Below, in pieces: positions 1 through 14,745 of a stretch of 64,000 nucleotides of DNA. Source of the stretch: Lasioglossum baleicum (Eukaryota; Arthropoda; Insecta; Hymenoptera; Halictidae); NCBI RefSeq assembly GCF_051020765.1, contig NC_134944.1:4030001-4094000 (forward strand). The letters are read 5' to 3'. The notes under the pieces are model-generated. The model had not been told where the DNA came from. It did not search any database and saw only the letters and a list, made by a program, of their open reading frames with translations. Numbering within the stretch: position 1 is the first letter of the stretch; each line of letters starts with the position of its first letter. The translations under genes and the position numbers were made by a program.

Positions 1-3000
1 GTTCGGTTGCGTTCTAGCTAGTGGCTATTTGGTAGAAATTACAAGTTGCGTTGGTCTTGTGAATGGCTAAGTGCGGTAAAACGTGTTCGTGCCGCCTGTG
101 TACACTGTTCCGCTAGACGCACAGACGATAGATTCCGCGTAGAACGGCTATTTGGAACGTGTCGCTTGATACCCGAAGTGCATTTATTTATTTATTTTTT
201 AATTATTTATTTAATGTTGCTTCAACATCAAAGGTCATTATTGATTTATTTATTTGATATATATTATATATTAGCATAGATTAGTATAACGCTTTACAAA
301 TAATATTAGTTCGTTCGGAAAGTCATTTTGTTTGAAATGAGATTTACACCGCATAAAAAATGTTGAAAAAAGCGAGAAACATGGTAATCCGGTGGTATAT
401 CGTCTCTTTCTTTTTCTTCCGAGCAACGCAAAACCTGGCCAAAGGCTTTGAACAATTACCGGTGTTCGAGATAATATTTCTGTTTCCCGGAATTTCACCG
501 AACGGGAATGTTTCACTACGACCCTGTTTCGACTCGCGGAAGCGAGAGAAAATTCTTTCGCGGATCACAACAATTTTCGAATTAGCAATTAAACGATTCC
601 CACGGACGTTCTCCGGAGCTCCCGCCGACCGACCGGCAGAAAGTTTTCCGGCGGCCGTATTAATTAAACGGTTCCTTGGAGAGAGCCTGGTCAAAACGAA
701 GAATAGGAGCACGTATCTGTAACAAGAATTCCGCGAACGTCGGTTCCCAATCGAACTTCCGCCCTTGGAAACCGGAGATAAGCCGTAGATGACCGGAACG
801 TTTAGCGGAATTCGTTCGTGCCGATCGATGGTTTCCATCGTCGCCGTTGCGGTGGGGTATAAACTCCTGTGACCCTCGCTACGTGACTCGAATTAACGAT
901 CACAATTAACGCAATAGGTATGTAGCGACGCCCTGGGTCCCGTCCTAGGACCAGGCCGCAAATCATTCGAGCTGTCGTTCACTGTTATCCGAGCAAAAAG
1001 CGGAAGTACTCGCTCAACATGCCCGGCATTCGATGGCCACGTCAATTTTTCATGGACGTGTCGCGTTCGATTGGATAATCGACATCAAACAACCTCTACA
1101 AAATTCTACCCAGCGTGCACACCCACGGAAACTGTGTCGGTGTTTTCCGTTCCTATCGCCCTCCGCCCAAAACTGGTTTTTTTTACCCCTGTGTTTCCAA
1201 ATTTTTATAGCGAAACGCGATTTTACCGGACCGTGCCGGGAAGACGCGAATATGTTGAAGGTACAACTAGATGCGATGTAATCTGCTAAATAAGGAAGTA
1301 GATACGACAATTTAAAGTAAAAATTAAGGTAAATATTGATAATTGTTAGAAACCGTTAGATAGGAGAGGCCTAAAATTATTTTTAATTTTGACACGCTTG
1401 CAAAAACTAAAAGAATTTTTTACATATTGCGCCAAACAACTTGAATTGTTTTCTGAGATGTTGGAAACGTTCTCAGGGAATTTTGGGGACCCGAAACAAT
1501 TACGCGGACCACTATAACTTCGCGAATCCGTGAATCCGTGTCACAAAAAGCAAGGCAACAGCTCGTATGATAATCGGCGCGGCCCGAAGTAGCAATCTTC
1601 TCCGAGAGATAGAGAACAAGGGATCTTTCGCGCTGTGCACAGCGTCCCGGAAAGTTCGCTCTGTGGAAAGTTAATCGGCGTAACTGGTTCGAGTGGCGCG
1701 ACTTAAGTCTCGTTACCTTCTACTCGGCTCTGCCAAATACTGCGCGAGGCTTGTTCATGCAAATCGGTCGACGGATGCGCGAGAGAGCAGGAGAGTACAC
1801 GCATCCCGGCATCCTTTAATTAAATCCGCGACCGCTGATTCAATTCGATGCCGCTAATCCGTGTCCCTTGTCATTGAGTGGCTTGATTACAAGACCGGTC
1901 CTAATAACTGGCGATGTCGTTCTAATAACTACATCCGGCCCGCTCGTAATTGCGGCTAACTCCTAAAATCGAACCTGAACGGGCCTCACGAGCACGCTCG
2001 TTTTCTGCTAATACGCTCCCAATCAGCTCGTGACACCTGCGCTCCTGTCTCCTACACACGGTCATTACCAGACTCCGGATTTTATGCACTTTTCATTGAA
2101 ATTAACAGATGGAATTTCAAATACGGAACAGATTAACACATTTTAAAAATATGGTAAACTTGTCGAAACGTTACTTCCTCACTTATGAGGACACTGCGGA
2201 TCTTTATGCATCTATGGCTTATAAAAACTTTCAAAAAATGTTGGACTATTAAATTTAACCGAATTAAGTACGATTTTTAATTGTTTTGGATCTACAAATG
2301 CCATTACCGACTAAAATAGAATTTTGTTTGGTACCACTCTCTCTTAACATTTGTCTACAAAAATTGCAAATTAAACCGACTTCGAAAAAACGCACTAAAA
2401 AGTATCTATCTCTCTCTTCCAACGTTTATTCAAATAGCATATGTTTGTACTTAATTTTGCATTCAAATATTATCGTTTAATAGCTGCATCATATCAAAAT
2501 AAAACAATAAAACCAAGCTGGAAGCTTCTATTCTTTAATTACGATTTTATTGACGATAAGTAAGTGTCCGGTAATTTATGGACGGGAACGTATTTGGGGA
2601 AGAAGTATTATTTTGCTTCTGTACATGGCACGCAGTTAATACCGTTGATTGAACGTATTGTAAGTGCGGAATCGACTGATAGAGGATCGAATGCAGCATC
2701 AGTAGCTACACAAAGCAGTCATCAAACTGTTGTCCGGCTACACGCAGTCTCCTACCACTTATAGGTCTCTTGATTCGCGATCGGCGATTTCATTAAGCGT
2801 CCCATCGATTAATCACGAAACAGTTCGGCCTGAATAGCCGTCCCGAAACGTTCGATGGTGTACGGGTGAACGGAGTCTCGTTTTTCGTGATTACCCAAAG
2901 TTGCCGGCCTGTTTCCACTGACATAAGCGCAGCTATAATTCCACTTCCCCGTTAATGAAAGAACAACAGAATAGTTTCGTGGATTCTTGGCTCGTTAGTG

Positions 3001-5533
3001 AGCAACAGCGAATTCTGGGAACTTGCATGCAATTTAGATTTTACATGGCTGAGTTGAACCTAGGGTTAAGATCAACACGCCGCAGAACGCCGCGAAAGTT
3101 CGCGTTCCCCAAACATCAGTTGGATGCTGCCTCAGGATTGCTTTCGATAAGCAAGAATTATTACCGGCCTATTATGGAATATACAGCGACTCGTATGCTT
3201 GATCGAGCACGCTTTAACACCGCATTCCGGCTTTGAACTCTTGTAACATTATTTTACCTTTATTTTACACTTTACCTACCGAAACCGAATTTTTTCAGTA
3301 ATTATGCTGTACCAAAAGACAGCATAGAAATTTTCTTTTACATTACAATCTTCATTGAAACTATTAGAGTGCCACAGTTTTGTCAAAATTATGCAATAAT
3401 CACCCTTCGCCAATGTGTTAATACGACTCTTGAAATTATTCTCGATTTCTGTCAGAAGAAAATATTTAAAAATGGTAGATTTAATCGCTGTTGTAGCGGT
3501 GAAACAATTATTTGCATTTAATCACGTAGTCCCTCGGCTTGGCCAAAGCCGTAAGTCGTGTGTCTGTATGTGTGTCTACGAACTTGGGCACAAGTGCTGA
3601 CGAATCTATTGACAGAGGCCAGCACGCGAGTGATCTGGAGATCGACTAATAGAGGATGACTGACTTGTCTGCAAATTTGCTCTTTCTGTACACGTCCTGT
3701 GGGTGGAAGGAAGTTAGCGTGTTTGTACATTTTCGTTTGATTGAATGACCTTTTGGGTCACGTTTCTTGAGGGCAGGAGTGGGACGTACCATCTGACAAT
3801 GCGAGAAAGGGAAACAAGGTGGCAAGCGACTGAAACCAACGCTATTATAGAGTCCACTCAGCAAATCTAAATAGCTTTGTGCCGAAAGCGAGGCTACCTG
3901 GCTCAATCAAACGCGTTTGCATATGTAACAACAAAAACCACCCTGAAATGTAACAAACTCTGCACGAGTCTACCCTGTGCAATATGAAATTAAACGTGAA
4001 AGTGTTTTTACAGTTTTCCAACACATTTCGGACATCTGTGCCCATAATTATGAAAGAGGTCTAATTTCTTTTTAACTTAATGCAATTTTTTTCAGTACAT
4101 TATGACACTTATAATAATACAATAGAAATAATATACAATCGTAGGCCACTACACAAGCAGTTTTAAAGATGTACTGTTTTCTTAAATCTTTAATATGAAA
4201 GTGGTTTAGGTTTTTAAAATTTTTACTTGGACCAGATTCATACTTATGGGCACATTTGTCAATTGCATAATTGCTGGAAATGATTATGTAAACGCGGTGC
4301 AGAGAAATAGATTGCAAGTATTCGCATAAATTATTTTTTGAAACGATGGTTAACGAGGAGATAACAGGCTTTCCGATATATTCTAGGAGCACCGGCGGGT
4401 TCCGCGCATTGTTACAATGCATTATTACATTTATAGTTAACATACGCTTTGTGTGTGCAATTGGCAATTGTGAGGGAACGGCGCCGATACAAGGGAACCG
4501 GGAACAAATTGCTCTGACGCGAGTTCGGATATTAATGCACGATACAGCATAGCTATTTTACGGGTCCGTGAAAGCGCGATAGGGATGGTGGAAACGCGGA
4601 CAAGGGAAAAGCGTGGGCTTCGAAACTCGTTTTTGTATAGAAAAATTGATTGTATTACAGTATAAGTATTCTATATTCAACCACAACGATTTTTCGGCCG
4701 GATCGACTCCGATATGAATCGGCCGCCGTTTATTAAAAACTCTATGGAACTCGTTTTATCTTCATGGCAAAATACATTCGGCACACATCCCCGACTACAT
4801 TTATTCAAATTAACGGATTTTTTACGCTTTTCCAACTGGCAAATTTAATTTGCACGTTCTGCACCTTAAAAAGAAATAGTAACTACCATTCTTACCACGC
4901 TTATATTAACTTGTCGTGTTGATGTATGCGACAAATCTTGTAATCGAATTTATTATTATCTAAATAATCTATTATCCTACAAAAAGCGTGGTTATATATT
5001 TGTATTTTCTAACATGGGTCCTTTAATAACAAAAAATCGTCTGCATCGGAATTTGATTAAGCGTCCGGCGACTTATGGACGGGAGTGCATTTGATTCTAC
5101 GTTTATTCCAAGAATGGACACTTTTCTGAGACTTGCGCTTTATTTCGAGCGAATTTGGGAGGAAGCTTCGGCGGTATTAAGTGCAATTATTGAGGAACAC
5201 TGGAACCCGATTTGTCACAGTAGATTCGTACTATTTCCAGGTCAGTTAGGGAGAAATCGATGGAAAATTCAGAGGTGTCTGGCCATTCGCACAGGACGGA
5301 CCTAATGAAATTGACCATGATACCGTGTGAGCGGGATGTTCCTTTGATTTTAGGGCGGTCGTCCAGGGAAGTGCTAGCCGAAGGGTCCTGGTAATTCTCC
5401 AAACGAGGGTGAATCTCCGCTGCGAAACGATGGAATCGCTGTTTCTTTCATTCCGTAATACTTTGCTTTATACGCGAACGTTTCGTCAAAATACAATCTC
5501 CCCCTTTGACTTTTCCCACGAAAATCTCGTCGC
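1..5533. other. No supported gene; scattered repeats
   Basis: Open frames are short and lack domain signal or credible splice partners. Visible features: a degenerate hAT-MITE left end near 2193-2270; the tag aaccgacttcgaaaaa at 2374-2390, shared with 25157-25172; and two related stretches, 2562-2600 and 5061-5098 (gtccgg..acttatggacggga). The rest shows nothing I can name. Confidence 0.5.
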
Positions 5534-5706
5534 TAGACTGCCGATCTTTATGCAAAATTAAAAATGTTCTGTATTGATTGTGGGAAGAAGGAGTAACATA
5601 AGGATTTTGTTGCATTAAAAACATTACAATATTCTGAAAGTCTCAGCTTTTACTGTTTTATATTTCATCTAGCTGATTTCTTCATAAATGCATGAATATG
5701 GCTTCT
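5534..5706. mobile_element. hAT-type MITE, about 170 bp, degenerate right end
   Basis: Left end TAGACTGCCGATCTTTATGC. The interior, with tgattgtgggaag and a pyrimidine-rich segment ending attcttcataaatgcatga-like, matches the 23042 copy. The right boundary is approximate. Confidence 0.55.
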
Positions 5707-6735
5707 GAAAATTTTCAAAAATTGCCAGAATATATCCTTCAACAGAATTTAGTCAAATCTTGATATATTTCAGATCTACAAAGGTTACTGCCAATGAAAA
5801 TAACATTTTATTTGGTTCTTCCTTCCAAAAAATAAATTAATTTTAATACTATTCCCCTCAATAATATTAAAACCAATTCTCATAATAATTTAATGATACT
5901 ATTAAACAATATTAAATTTTCCATAAAATGAATTTTCATATTATTGTTTTTATTAAAACAATTTTAGTAAAATTGTTTCTTATGCGAGTTATAACAAATT
6001 GAAAACATAGGATTAAATCCTGCATTTCTTTCTTTACAACCTAATAGTTTAAAAATCGGGAACATACCAATTTCTGTGCCACGCAATCTTTAATATAGAT
6101 GTTAAAAATATCTGAACAAATAGACGGCTTGCAAAGAGCCAGAAAATACTTGGAAGCATCCGGAAGAGTTAGCTTTGAACAGGTTCGACGATAGAGTGAA
6201 CAGGTAGGATTCCAATCAGTGAAATCGTGCTTCTGGAACATAAAACATTTCATTATTCTAGTACCGGGGGATGAAGCACAAAGTTTCAGTTCTGCATGAA
6301 CAATCGCACACAATCCGCTCTGAACTTTCATTTCTGTGTAGTCGGTAAATAAACTTTTCTAGTTCGGCCATTGGATTTTGAGCGATGCGTAGGGTTCCGC
6401 GCAACCTTTGAACACTGTTTCACAACCCCGTTCGATAATATCCGTCTGCGTCGACTCGGACGGTGAACTTTCGCGATTTTTACTAATAAACTCGTCGCGG
6501 TTACGCAACCGAACTTTCCGCATGATTTTTACAAGACCCACGAACACCTAACGTGCACATAAGGTCTCACTTCCGTCGTAGTTCGCTTTCCAAGAAAATA
6601 TCAGAGAACATTACGACACTGCACGCGACGAGAAATGGACTTCCTTCGCACTCGGAAGTTCATTTTTTAAACATAAAAATTAAAACTGCAGGAAATTCTG
6701 AAAATTCTCTGGCGTCCGGGAGCCAAGCTAATTAC

Positions 6736-7084
6736 TAGACATCGCATTTTATGCATTTATGAGGAAAATGGAAAGATGTAATTTCAAACAGCAACACACA
6801 ACATTAGTAGAATTTAAAAATACTGTTATATTAATAGCTACGGCTGCTCTTTACTTTGCCGGACTCAAAATTTATGCCTTTCTCCTACGAATTATGATGT
6901 ACTTGGTATGTAATCCAGTAGATTTGTACCCTACTCTGCGTGTCAAAAATCCAGACGAAATATCCATATGTTATTTTTAATTATTTAATTGAAACTGTTA
7001 AAGATGGAGAGAAATTTTTATATGCTTCCTGTGTCGTGTAATTAACGAAGAAAATGTTTATTTTGCATAAAGATCCGCAGTCTA
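6736..7084. mobile_element. hAT-type MITE, 349 bp, with perfect 8-bp target duplication
   Basis: The right end reads ttttgcataaagatccgcag followed by TCTA; the left end is TAGACATCGCATTTTATGCA. The flanks are CTAATTAC at 6728-6735 and CTAATTAC at 7085-7092. Eight-base duplications are the hallmark of hAT transposition. The interior has no transposase frame. Confidence 0.85.
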
Positions 7085-8111
7085 CTAATTACTTACGAAA
7101 TTCGCGGGGAAGCTCGGTATAAATAGCACGCTAATTTAAAAAGATTACGGCTGGGAAAAAAATAGCGTGCTCTTACGAAACGTCATGATACTCCGAGGGG
7201 GACGCAGTGTGTCTGGGTTTCGCACGGTCGATTAACGAAATTAATGATTAAATTTTACTTAAATTCCAGCGGTATTAAACCGGCTCCCCTCGTTATTTCA
7301 CGTCGGTGGCTCGGCATTAAAGATAATGACGGGAATGGTTAATGTAAGCCAGTCGTATTGCGAGGCGACCCCTCCGCGACAGGATAAATGACGTCGCGCG
7401 TAGGGTTACGCGAATTTCCTTCTTTTTTCGGAATTTTTTTCCCTCTAGTGTCGGGTGCGAGCGAGAAATTATTAATTCGCTAAAGATTGGTTAATGTGGC
7501 GACCGGTGCAGCCGGCCGGCCATGCCGTCGACCGAGAAATTAATTAGACTAATTAAAAGAAAATTAAAAGTGGCCAGGCCGTCTCGGGTTCCGGAGATTG
7601 GCAAAGTCGTAAGGGGTTGTAAAACTGACGTCAATTTAAATCCTGTTGTCAGCTGGCGGAAGAGTTCCTCTCGAAACGATCCCGGTACCGTACACCATGC
7701 CAATGCGAACTAATTTTAAGAACTTCCCCTCGAGAATCCTAGCCGGGGAACAAGGAGGGAAAAGCAACTCTGCCGGAAAGGAAACTTTCCTCGAGATCCT
7801 CTCCTCTCCCTTCTTTCCTAGAGAACAATACTAATTGAATTCAATTGCGGCCGGGCGAACGGCCATGTGAAACGTGCCCCTAACGGAGAGCCGGACCCGG
7901 GAAATCGGTAATCTTCGGTGACACACCAGCGTTACCAATTCCATGAATATGAAATCGCTGTTGCCGCGACATGCTGTCATTATCGCCGTGGGGGATGTTG
8001 CTCCGTCATGAATTCGGTCCGGGAAAAACGAGATGGAAAAAAATGAGGTTGTAATTTGTAAAGTTTATTGTATTAGTACGGGGCGTTTCGAAATTATATC
8101 TTCACTATAGA

Positions 8112-8385
8112 CAGAGTTGTGCAGAATTGCAATTGAATTACTCCAGACTCCAGGTATTATAATTACGACGTAATTGAATTTCATTGTAATTCAGTAATTG
8201 TAATTTATAATTCAGATCTTCATTCAATTAAATTACATCGTAATTCAGTTACATTGTAATTTATAATTCAGATCTTTATCCAATTAAATTACAATGTAAT
8301 TCATATGTGCAATTGGAGTACAATTATAAAATACTTCGTAATTAAATTACATTAATTACGAATTACGATATAATTAAATTAAAGT
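8112..8385 (+). mobile_element. AT-rich repeat with CAGAGTTGTGC terminus (second possible hAT-MITE family)
   Basis: Begins CAGAGTTGTGCAGAATTGCA and continues with reiterated aattacaatgtaattcag-type motifs. A partial copy lies at 27073-27182 (cagagttgcgcagaattgca). An inverted terminus (gcacaactctg) lies at 11311-11350. CAG..-type termini are common in hAT elements. No target duplication is confirmed. Confidence 0.5.
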
Positions 8386-8454
8386 TAAAGAATACTAAAG
8401 TAATAGGTAAGAAGAGGTAGAAAAATCCATGTGAAGGTTTCGAACGGAAGGAAT

Positions 8455-8560
8455 TTTAAATGTCGATAATAATCAACTTTTTATTAATGAATTTAATCGT
8501 AGAAAATTTTAGAACAACTGTTATTTTTGGTCCCTGGTACTCTATACGATGGAATAAAAA
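8455..8560. repeat. Dispersed repeat shared with 14545-14625
   Basis: ataataatcaactttttatt, cgtagaaaattttagaa and gttattttttggtccctgg occur at both places. Function and family are unknown. Confidence 0.6.
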
Positions 8561-9409
8561 ACAATGTTGGATCTCCACCATATAAATGTGTAACACCCTG
8601 TACAGGGAGATCGATAACCGATGGTACAAGCTAACTAAAAAAAGGACTAACGAAAAAAAAATATATAGAATAAAATTTTTTCATACGAAGGTCTTGAATC
8701 ACGGTGGCCAATCCGCGTTATTGATTTATACCGGACTATCTGGGTTCTCTTTTTTTCCGGTCGTTCGGTCCCCTCGATATCGCACAGGTTCGAACATTCT
8801 AGGGGTCCAAGACGCGACGCGAAAAAGTATACCGTTCTAATACATGAACTCTGACCCACAGGATCTCGCTCACGTCACAGGAATATCTGTCTTCCTGGGC
8901 GAACGAGGCTTCAAAATCTCCTCCATCTGCGACACATATCCGTGGGTTCGGTTATACGGCACCTACCATATTTTACGGAAGATAATCCAGGACAGTTCAT
9001 GAAAAAGTAATGTCAATGTTAAGGGAGTCAATCTCTCCAGAACATATCGTGCACCATTACCGAAAGCTTCCGTGTACTTTTCATTTTATCCTTATACATC
9101 GCTGATGCATTCTTTTTGAACTGCTTAAGCTACATAGTTGGATCAAAACCTTGGACAGTTGTAAATGTTGAACAAAATCCACGGTGTACTTTTAACAAGT
9201 CGAAACTGCTGTATCTGGGCCAATCCTGGAAATCTGCTAACCCAGATAGTTAGGTTCTCATTTGAATACGATAAATCCGGGGGAGGATTTATTGTAATTC
9301 GACATTTCGTGCTGTTACGGAAATGAGCTGATGAATAGTAAAATATACATTGATTCGGAAGCACTATTATTTCTGATTTGTTGGAATTGAAATGAACGAT
9401 GTACATAAT

Positions 9410-9583
9410 TAGACAGCGGATCTTTATGCGAAATAAAAATAAAAATGTCCCTGAATTGCAACAAACTGGAGTGAAACTAGGTAGAGAAGAATATAACAGT
9501 ATTTTACGATTCTTCGAATGTTTTTACTGTTTTAAATTACACCTACTCATTGTTGTCATAAGTGCATAAAATCTGCTCTCATT
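9410..9583. mobile_element. hAT-type MITE, about 174 bp
   Basis: Left end TAGACAGCGGATCTTTATGC; the right end has decayed (gtgcataaaatctgctctca). The internal tract gcaacaaactggagtgaaac is the inverse of that in the copies at 26190 and 63856, so the interior is shared as well as the ends. Confidence 0.65.
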
Positions 9584-11120
9584 CTTACGTAACAATGCAG
9601 AAGGATTCCGATGAGGATGCAACGAAACAACTATAATTCGTATTTCACGTTTTAGGAGAGTTGGGAAGAGCTTACATTAATAAATAAGCGAAGCGCGCAA
9701 TGTAATGCGGTAATAATTTTCTGCGGGCCGCAATTTACTCCGCGCGAAATAATTTACTGAAACCTTAATTATCGTAACTCTCTGGCGAAACGAAGCGTCA
9801 AATTTTCTGGTGATCCGCGTGGGTTATTCCGCCATTGGTAGATGGTAATTTTTAACTTGATTTTAAGTGTTATATTTTCCGGAATGAAGAGACCTCATCG
9901 ATCTTATGATTTTTCGTTTAGAATGCTGATGAGATTCGATTTTCATCTCTCTCGTTCATCTAGCTATACTGTCAGATTTTATGTTCCGTTTATATATATG
10001 TATTCAGGGTTTATGTCTGTATAAATCAACGTAATTTTCCTGTACTTTTCTTCGCGAGTAAAATGGCGGACATAATGCCGGTGCAGCTGCGCGAAACATT
10101 AACGCAGCGTTTTATCAAAACGCGGCGAATGAATTAGTATTGTTCTGCAGTCGAAGGTAATCTTTAAAGTGCGACCGAGTGAAATTCTTTTTAAAAAATT
10201 CGCTGGATTGTTCCGGCAGTTATTTCCATTCGTGAACTATTAAGAGATTTAGATTTTCATTCGAAAATCGAGGGAACTGCAACATCGAAGACGGCCATTA
10301 GCCGCGGGGAGACGTGTCTGGGATGAAGTGGAGAATGTTTTTGCGGTGGTGTGGTAATTAGGACGATTTTGCGAGGAGCTTTTATAAAGACTCGAAGATA
10401 TGGTTATACCGTGGCTCGGTAACAAGCACTCGCTCGTAACCCGCTTTCAAACGTAATGGCGTATTAAAGGCCATTTAGAAGTCATTTGCAATAAGACGAA
10501 AAAGAAAAATAAAGAGGAAAAGAGAATAGAGGAGAAAAAACCAAGAGACATCTTGGGGGTGCTGGGTGCCTAAACTTTCGTAGTATATGCGCTCGCTCGC
10601 CAGTGTCCCGCAGTTGCAGACTTAAATGGTAGAAAATGGAAAAAAGAACCCAGAGGAAAAGAAAGCGAGTAAACCGGTGGGGAGAAACGAGAAAGAGAGA
10701 GAGATAGAGAGAGAGCTGGTGTCAAGAAACAGAGTTCTAGTGTGATTGTACGGACGCGGGAATGGGGCGCGCAACTAGGCACATAATAGAGCTAGAATGG
10801 CACTGCCGAGACAAAGAGCGTAAGCCCGAAACGTGCTTCTTTATTTTACGCTTTTAAAGAGACCGGGGATTAAATGTCCGAGCCACTTGTTAAGGAGGGA
10901 TTCTCCATGGGCACTTGTTGTTCGGCTTGATCAAAAGCCAGCGACGCGCAGAAATTCACCGACAAATCACGCGACTTTTCTTCGCCGGACAAAACTCCGC
11001 CGAATTCTCTGGATTAATCCTGCGGAATCGGTCTCGAGGACCAATCAAGGAGGAGAAAGATTTGTCAAAGTTTTCGCAGACGTTTGTAAAATATTTATAT
11101 GAGGCTAGAAACTTCCAGCT

Positions 11121-11300
11121 GTACGCATCTTTATGCATTTATAGTTTCCGAAAATGTTAAAAAAATACTATTATACAATATAAGATTCGACAGAATTCAG
11201 TACGGTTTTTACTTATTTTATTTATTTTAGATATTGTTCGATACCACTTTTTTCGAATTCATCAACAAAAATTGCAAATTGCATAAACATCCGCAGTCTA
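11121..11300. mobile_element. hAT-type MITE, about 180 bp
   Basis: The right end ttgcataaacatccgcag plus TCTA is clear; the left end gtacgcatctttatgcattt has decayed. No matching flanks are visible. Confidence 0.55.
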
Positions 11301-13720
11301 ATAATCACAAAGTAGTTGAATCACAATGTAATTAAATCAGCACAACTCTGGACCGAACGGGAACGATCAGTGTTTAAATAATTTTTCGAAATACTTCTTT
11401 TTCGATCCGTTGTACAATATAATCGAGGCTCGAAATTGAATCCCCAAGGCGGAAAGGTTTCAAGTAATGGGATGTCGTAAAGCGAAAGAAAGTCCGAGGG
11501 TAAAATCGAATCAAAGGGGACCGATCTCGTCGCCATTACGAAAGCTCAGTGAGTTGCGAAACTTTCGGCCGGGACTTCGAAGCGATTTTCGGGATTGTTT
11601 TCAGGAACAGTCAAAAGTGTCGGCGAAAGAGAGCAAGAGGAGAGAGGGGTAGGAAAAAAAGGAAAGATTGTGTGCTAGCTGGCTAACGTCTAGTAAATCC
11701 GGGCTAATTGTCTCGGGCAACGATATCATCTCCCTTGTATTCGCAACCCCCTCTTGGCTTCTGAACTTTCGTCTTTTCCTCCCCCAGCATTTCAATCCAG
11801 CGCCCCCGTAAAGGTCTCGGAATCTCTCCGTCGCTTCCGACAGAACGCAACTTTCCTCGCCCGACGATCTCGGGATTGTCTGCATGTTCCATTTATTAAA
11901 CCGTATCTGAACGGGGTCCCGCTTCTGACAATGAGCTCACGCTCATTTCACGCGTTTAATGACGCCGCTCACGGCGGCCGAACTCGAAAAGCGAAACTTT
12001 CTACGGTACCGGCTCGCCCAAAAGAAGTTTTATGCTAAAGACCCTCTCGCGACTGGTTTTGTCCGTGGGGATAAGAGTTTCCGAAGCTATGTTAAGCAGT
12101 TATTAACGAAAAACACGGACCGATCGCAGCGTGAAGAATGTGACAGAAATGTGTAGAGGCTGTCACAACGTTTCGCATCGGTCCCGGGACCGATCTGCAA
12201 TTTTTCCGAGACGTAACCGAAGTTGATCGTAGCTGGCCGATACATATCTCGTTAATTTCTCGTGGCCGGAAACCATTGTTGGGAGATGCGATCGCGCACT
12301 GCGTATCTAGCGTCCCTCTATCTCTAGTAATGTCTGCGTGTGTATCTGCGGCATGGGGGGGGGGTTGTTGTTGGCCGGGCACCCTTCCATAGACAGGAAA
12401 AACAAGGGACAACGGCAATTTAGAATTGCTCGCTCGTCTGGTTTCCAGTTGCGAAGTCAGCGGGCCAGGGATGGAGGGGAGGGATTGAGCTCATCGTGGA
12501 TCGCGCCTATCGCAACGAAACAATCGGAGGCCAGGGGTAAACGATCAATCGTGAAACAATACGCGGCCCGTTGCCCGGGCTTTCCGCGGCCCGAAAACTG
12601 CTTTTATCAGCCATTCGACATTTCGCAACGGAGATTTATCTCGGCCGAGGCATTGCTGCAATTTAGCCCGTTTTTTTTCAGCTTCTCTCACCTTTTATTT
12701 TTTTGTTTCCCTCCACTTCGATCGGGGACTAAATTGTCGCCATTGCCGGCGTCCGATATGCTCTATGACGGTCGGTCACGCACAATGAGATAGAAAGGGA
12801 CATGCCAATTGCAGCGCCATTGCCGGAACCGGTTTCAAGTTTCATTCGCTGGAACGCAAAATTGATTCAATGCATCGGGCGTACGCCTCCAACCCCCCAC
12901 CCGCACTGCGCTCCCTGTTGCACGCGGTCGGCATCATTTTTACGCGGCGAAACAACGGCACGTGTCCCGCTGTCTTGAATTTTTCCGAAGATGTATGACC
13001 GTGAACTATAATACGTTGTCAGAGTCAGGAATTATTCCCCAGCCAGAATACCCATTCGTTCAACCGAATCTGAAATCCGTCGTTTTGACGGGTCCGCTGG
13101 TTCTGGCGCTAACGGGGGGCGGGCGAAGCCTTGCACGACTGCGTTCGTTTTCCATTCGCGTGGGTGGTAGGTGTCCGGTCCAACGGCGGGACCTATATAA
13201 TGAAATTGGCCGGACGAGAAACCAACAACGGGGTGTCCCTTTGATTTCGAGGCTGAACGAGGGAAGCGTCAGGATGAAAGGAACCCTCGGATAACTCGGC
13301 GGACGAGGGTAAATTTCGTGGTGGAGGGGAATAGACGGGTGCGGGGGCGATGGTAGCGGTTGGTCGTCGACGAATGAGGATAGGAAAAGAAAGAGGGAGA
13401 GAGAGAGAGAGAGTTTTCGGACCCCGTTTTCCGGCATTCTCTCGCGGCTCTACGCGTGCCCACTTGAGATAACTCTTGTTAAGCAAGCATTAATGACGCC
13501 CAATCCGAGCGCCGCTGGAGAAATGCCGATAACCACGTAGGAGGCTTCCACTCGGTTGAAGATGCTCCCGTGGAACCCTGTACCAGCCGTTGCTGACTGT
13601 AGACGTTTTGAAAACGTCGCTCGCTAAATCCCCAAACCCCTACCGCGCGCCCAGCAATAAATCCCGTTCACTCTGAAGCCGAACCATCTCGATATAATCT
13701 TTGGGAATTTCCGAGGGAAG

Positions 13721-13723
<3 letters not shown>

Positions 13724-13762
<39 letters not shown>
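13724..13762. repeat. (TC)n microsatellite
   Basis: About 19 TC dinucleotides. Other simple tracts in the window: (GA)n at 13396-13413, GA-rich at 10691-10715 and 17594-17634. Confidence 0.95.
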
Positions 13763-13764
<2 letters not shown>

Positions 13765-14544
13765 CCGCCAGCATTCACGACGATTCCGCGAGAGTTTCAG
13801 CCGAAGTTGCGGCCCTCGTTATTAGAGACGTCTCGGCGTCGCGTCGCGTCGCACGCACGACCAATCTTCCGATGAGCAAGTTCCGCGGCCCCGAAACGCG
13901 ACCAACGATCCTACACATTCGCCGAACAGATAGACCGATTGCTTGTCGAACGGCGATTCAATCCCTTTCCCGAAAATATCGCGATACTCTTCGTACACTG
14001 ATCGAGGTCTTCGGGGAGCAGTCGACACGCTCCCAATTCATATCTGTTCAATTTGTACCGCAGGGTAGAGTGGTCCTAACTTGAATATCTGTTTTCTTTT
14101 TATCGTCGTCTGTAATTTTTTAAATTTTCATTACGACCTTCAGGTGAGCTTTCAATTTTTCTTATTGAATTATTTCATTCGTGAAATTTCCCCACGCCGC
14201 CCCTCGGATTAGTTAATCTCTCGCAACCGAGCGAAATGAGACTGCAGTGAAATCGACTGTTCTCTCATAATTAATTGGGTTAATTGGTTTCATAAAGCAC
14301 ACGTCCCTCACTCCCTTCCAAAACAAACTTATATTCCGCGTCGAATCGCAGCTTCCATAAACAATTACCCGCCGACAGCAGTCGCAAAAATAAACAACCG
14401 TTTTGTTACGTTGATACAATTTGTTAAAATTGTTACAATTCTTTTTCCAAATCGACCGTGACGAGCAGAAGTTAAAATAATAAATACTAAAATGTACTTC
14501 CTTGAGAAAGTCTTAACCTGGGACCCTAACTGTTATAACCAAAA

Positions 14545-14745
14545 CGAAAAAATAATAATCAACTTTTTATTAATGATTTTTATCGTAGAAAATTTTAGAA
14601 TACCTGTTATTTTTTGGTCCCTGGTTTTAACCAGTTATTAACGAAGAACCCGGACCAATCAGAGCGACAGGGGGCGTGACCCGTCCCTCGCAGAGTCCGC
14701 TCACTGCCAGTCAACGTTTTTCGTTAATAACTCGTTAACAGAGTC
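14545..14745. repeat. Dispersed repeat followed by a hairpin-forming segment
   Basis: The first part is the second copy of the 8455 repeat. It is followed by inverted arms gttattaacgaa (14634-14645) and ttcgttaataac (14720-14731). The left arm and its neighbour cggaccaatcagagcg recur at 12098-12135, so this may be a further short inverted-repeat element. Confidence 0.5.

Noticed and set aside
12092..13486. Overlapping frames of 100-150 codons on both strands in a GC-rich stretch
   Set aside because: High GC lowers stop frequency. No domain, signal peptide or consistent exon boundary is visible.
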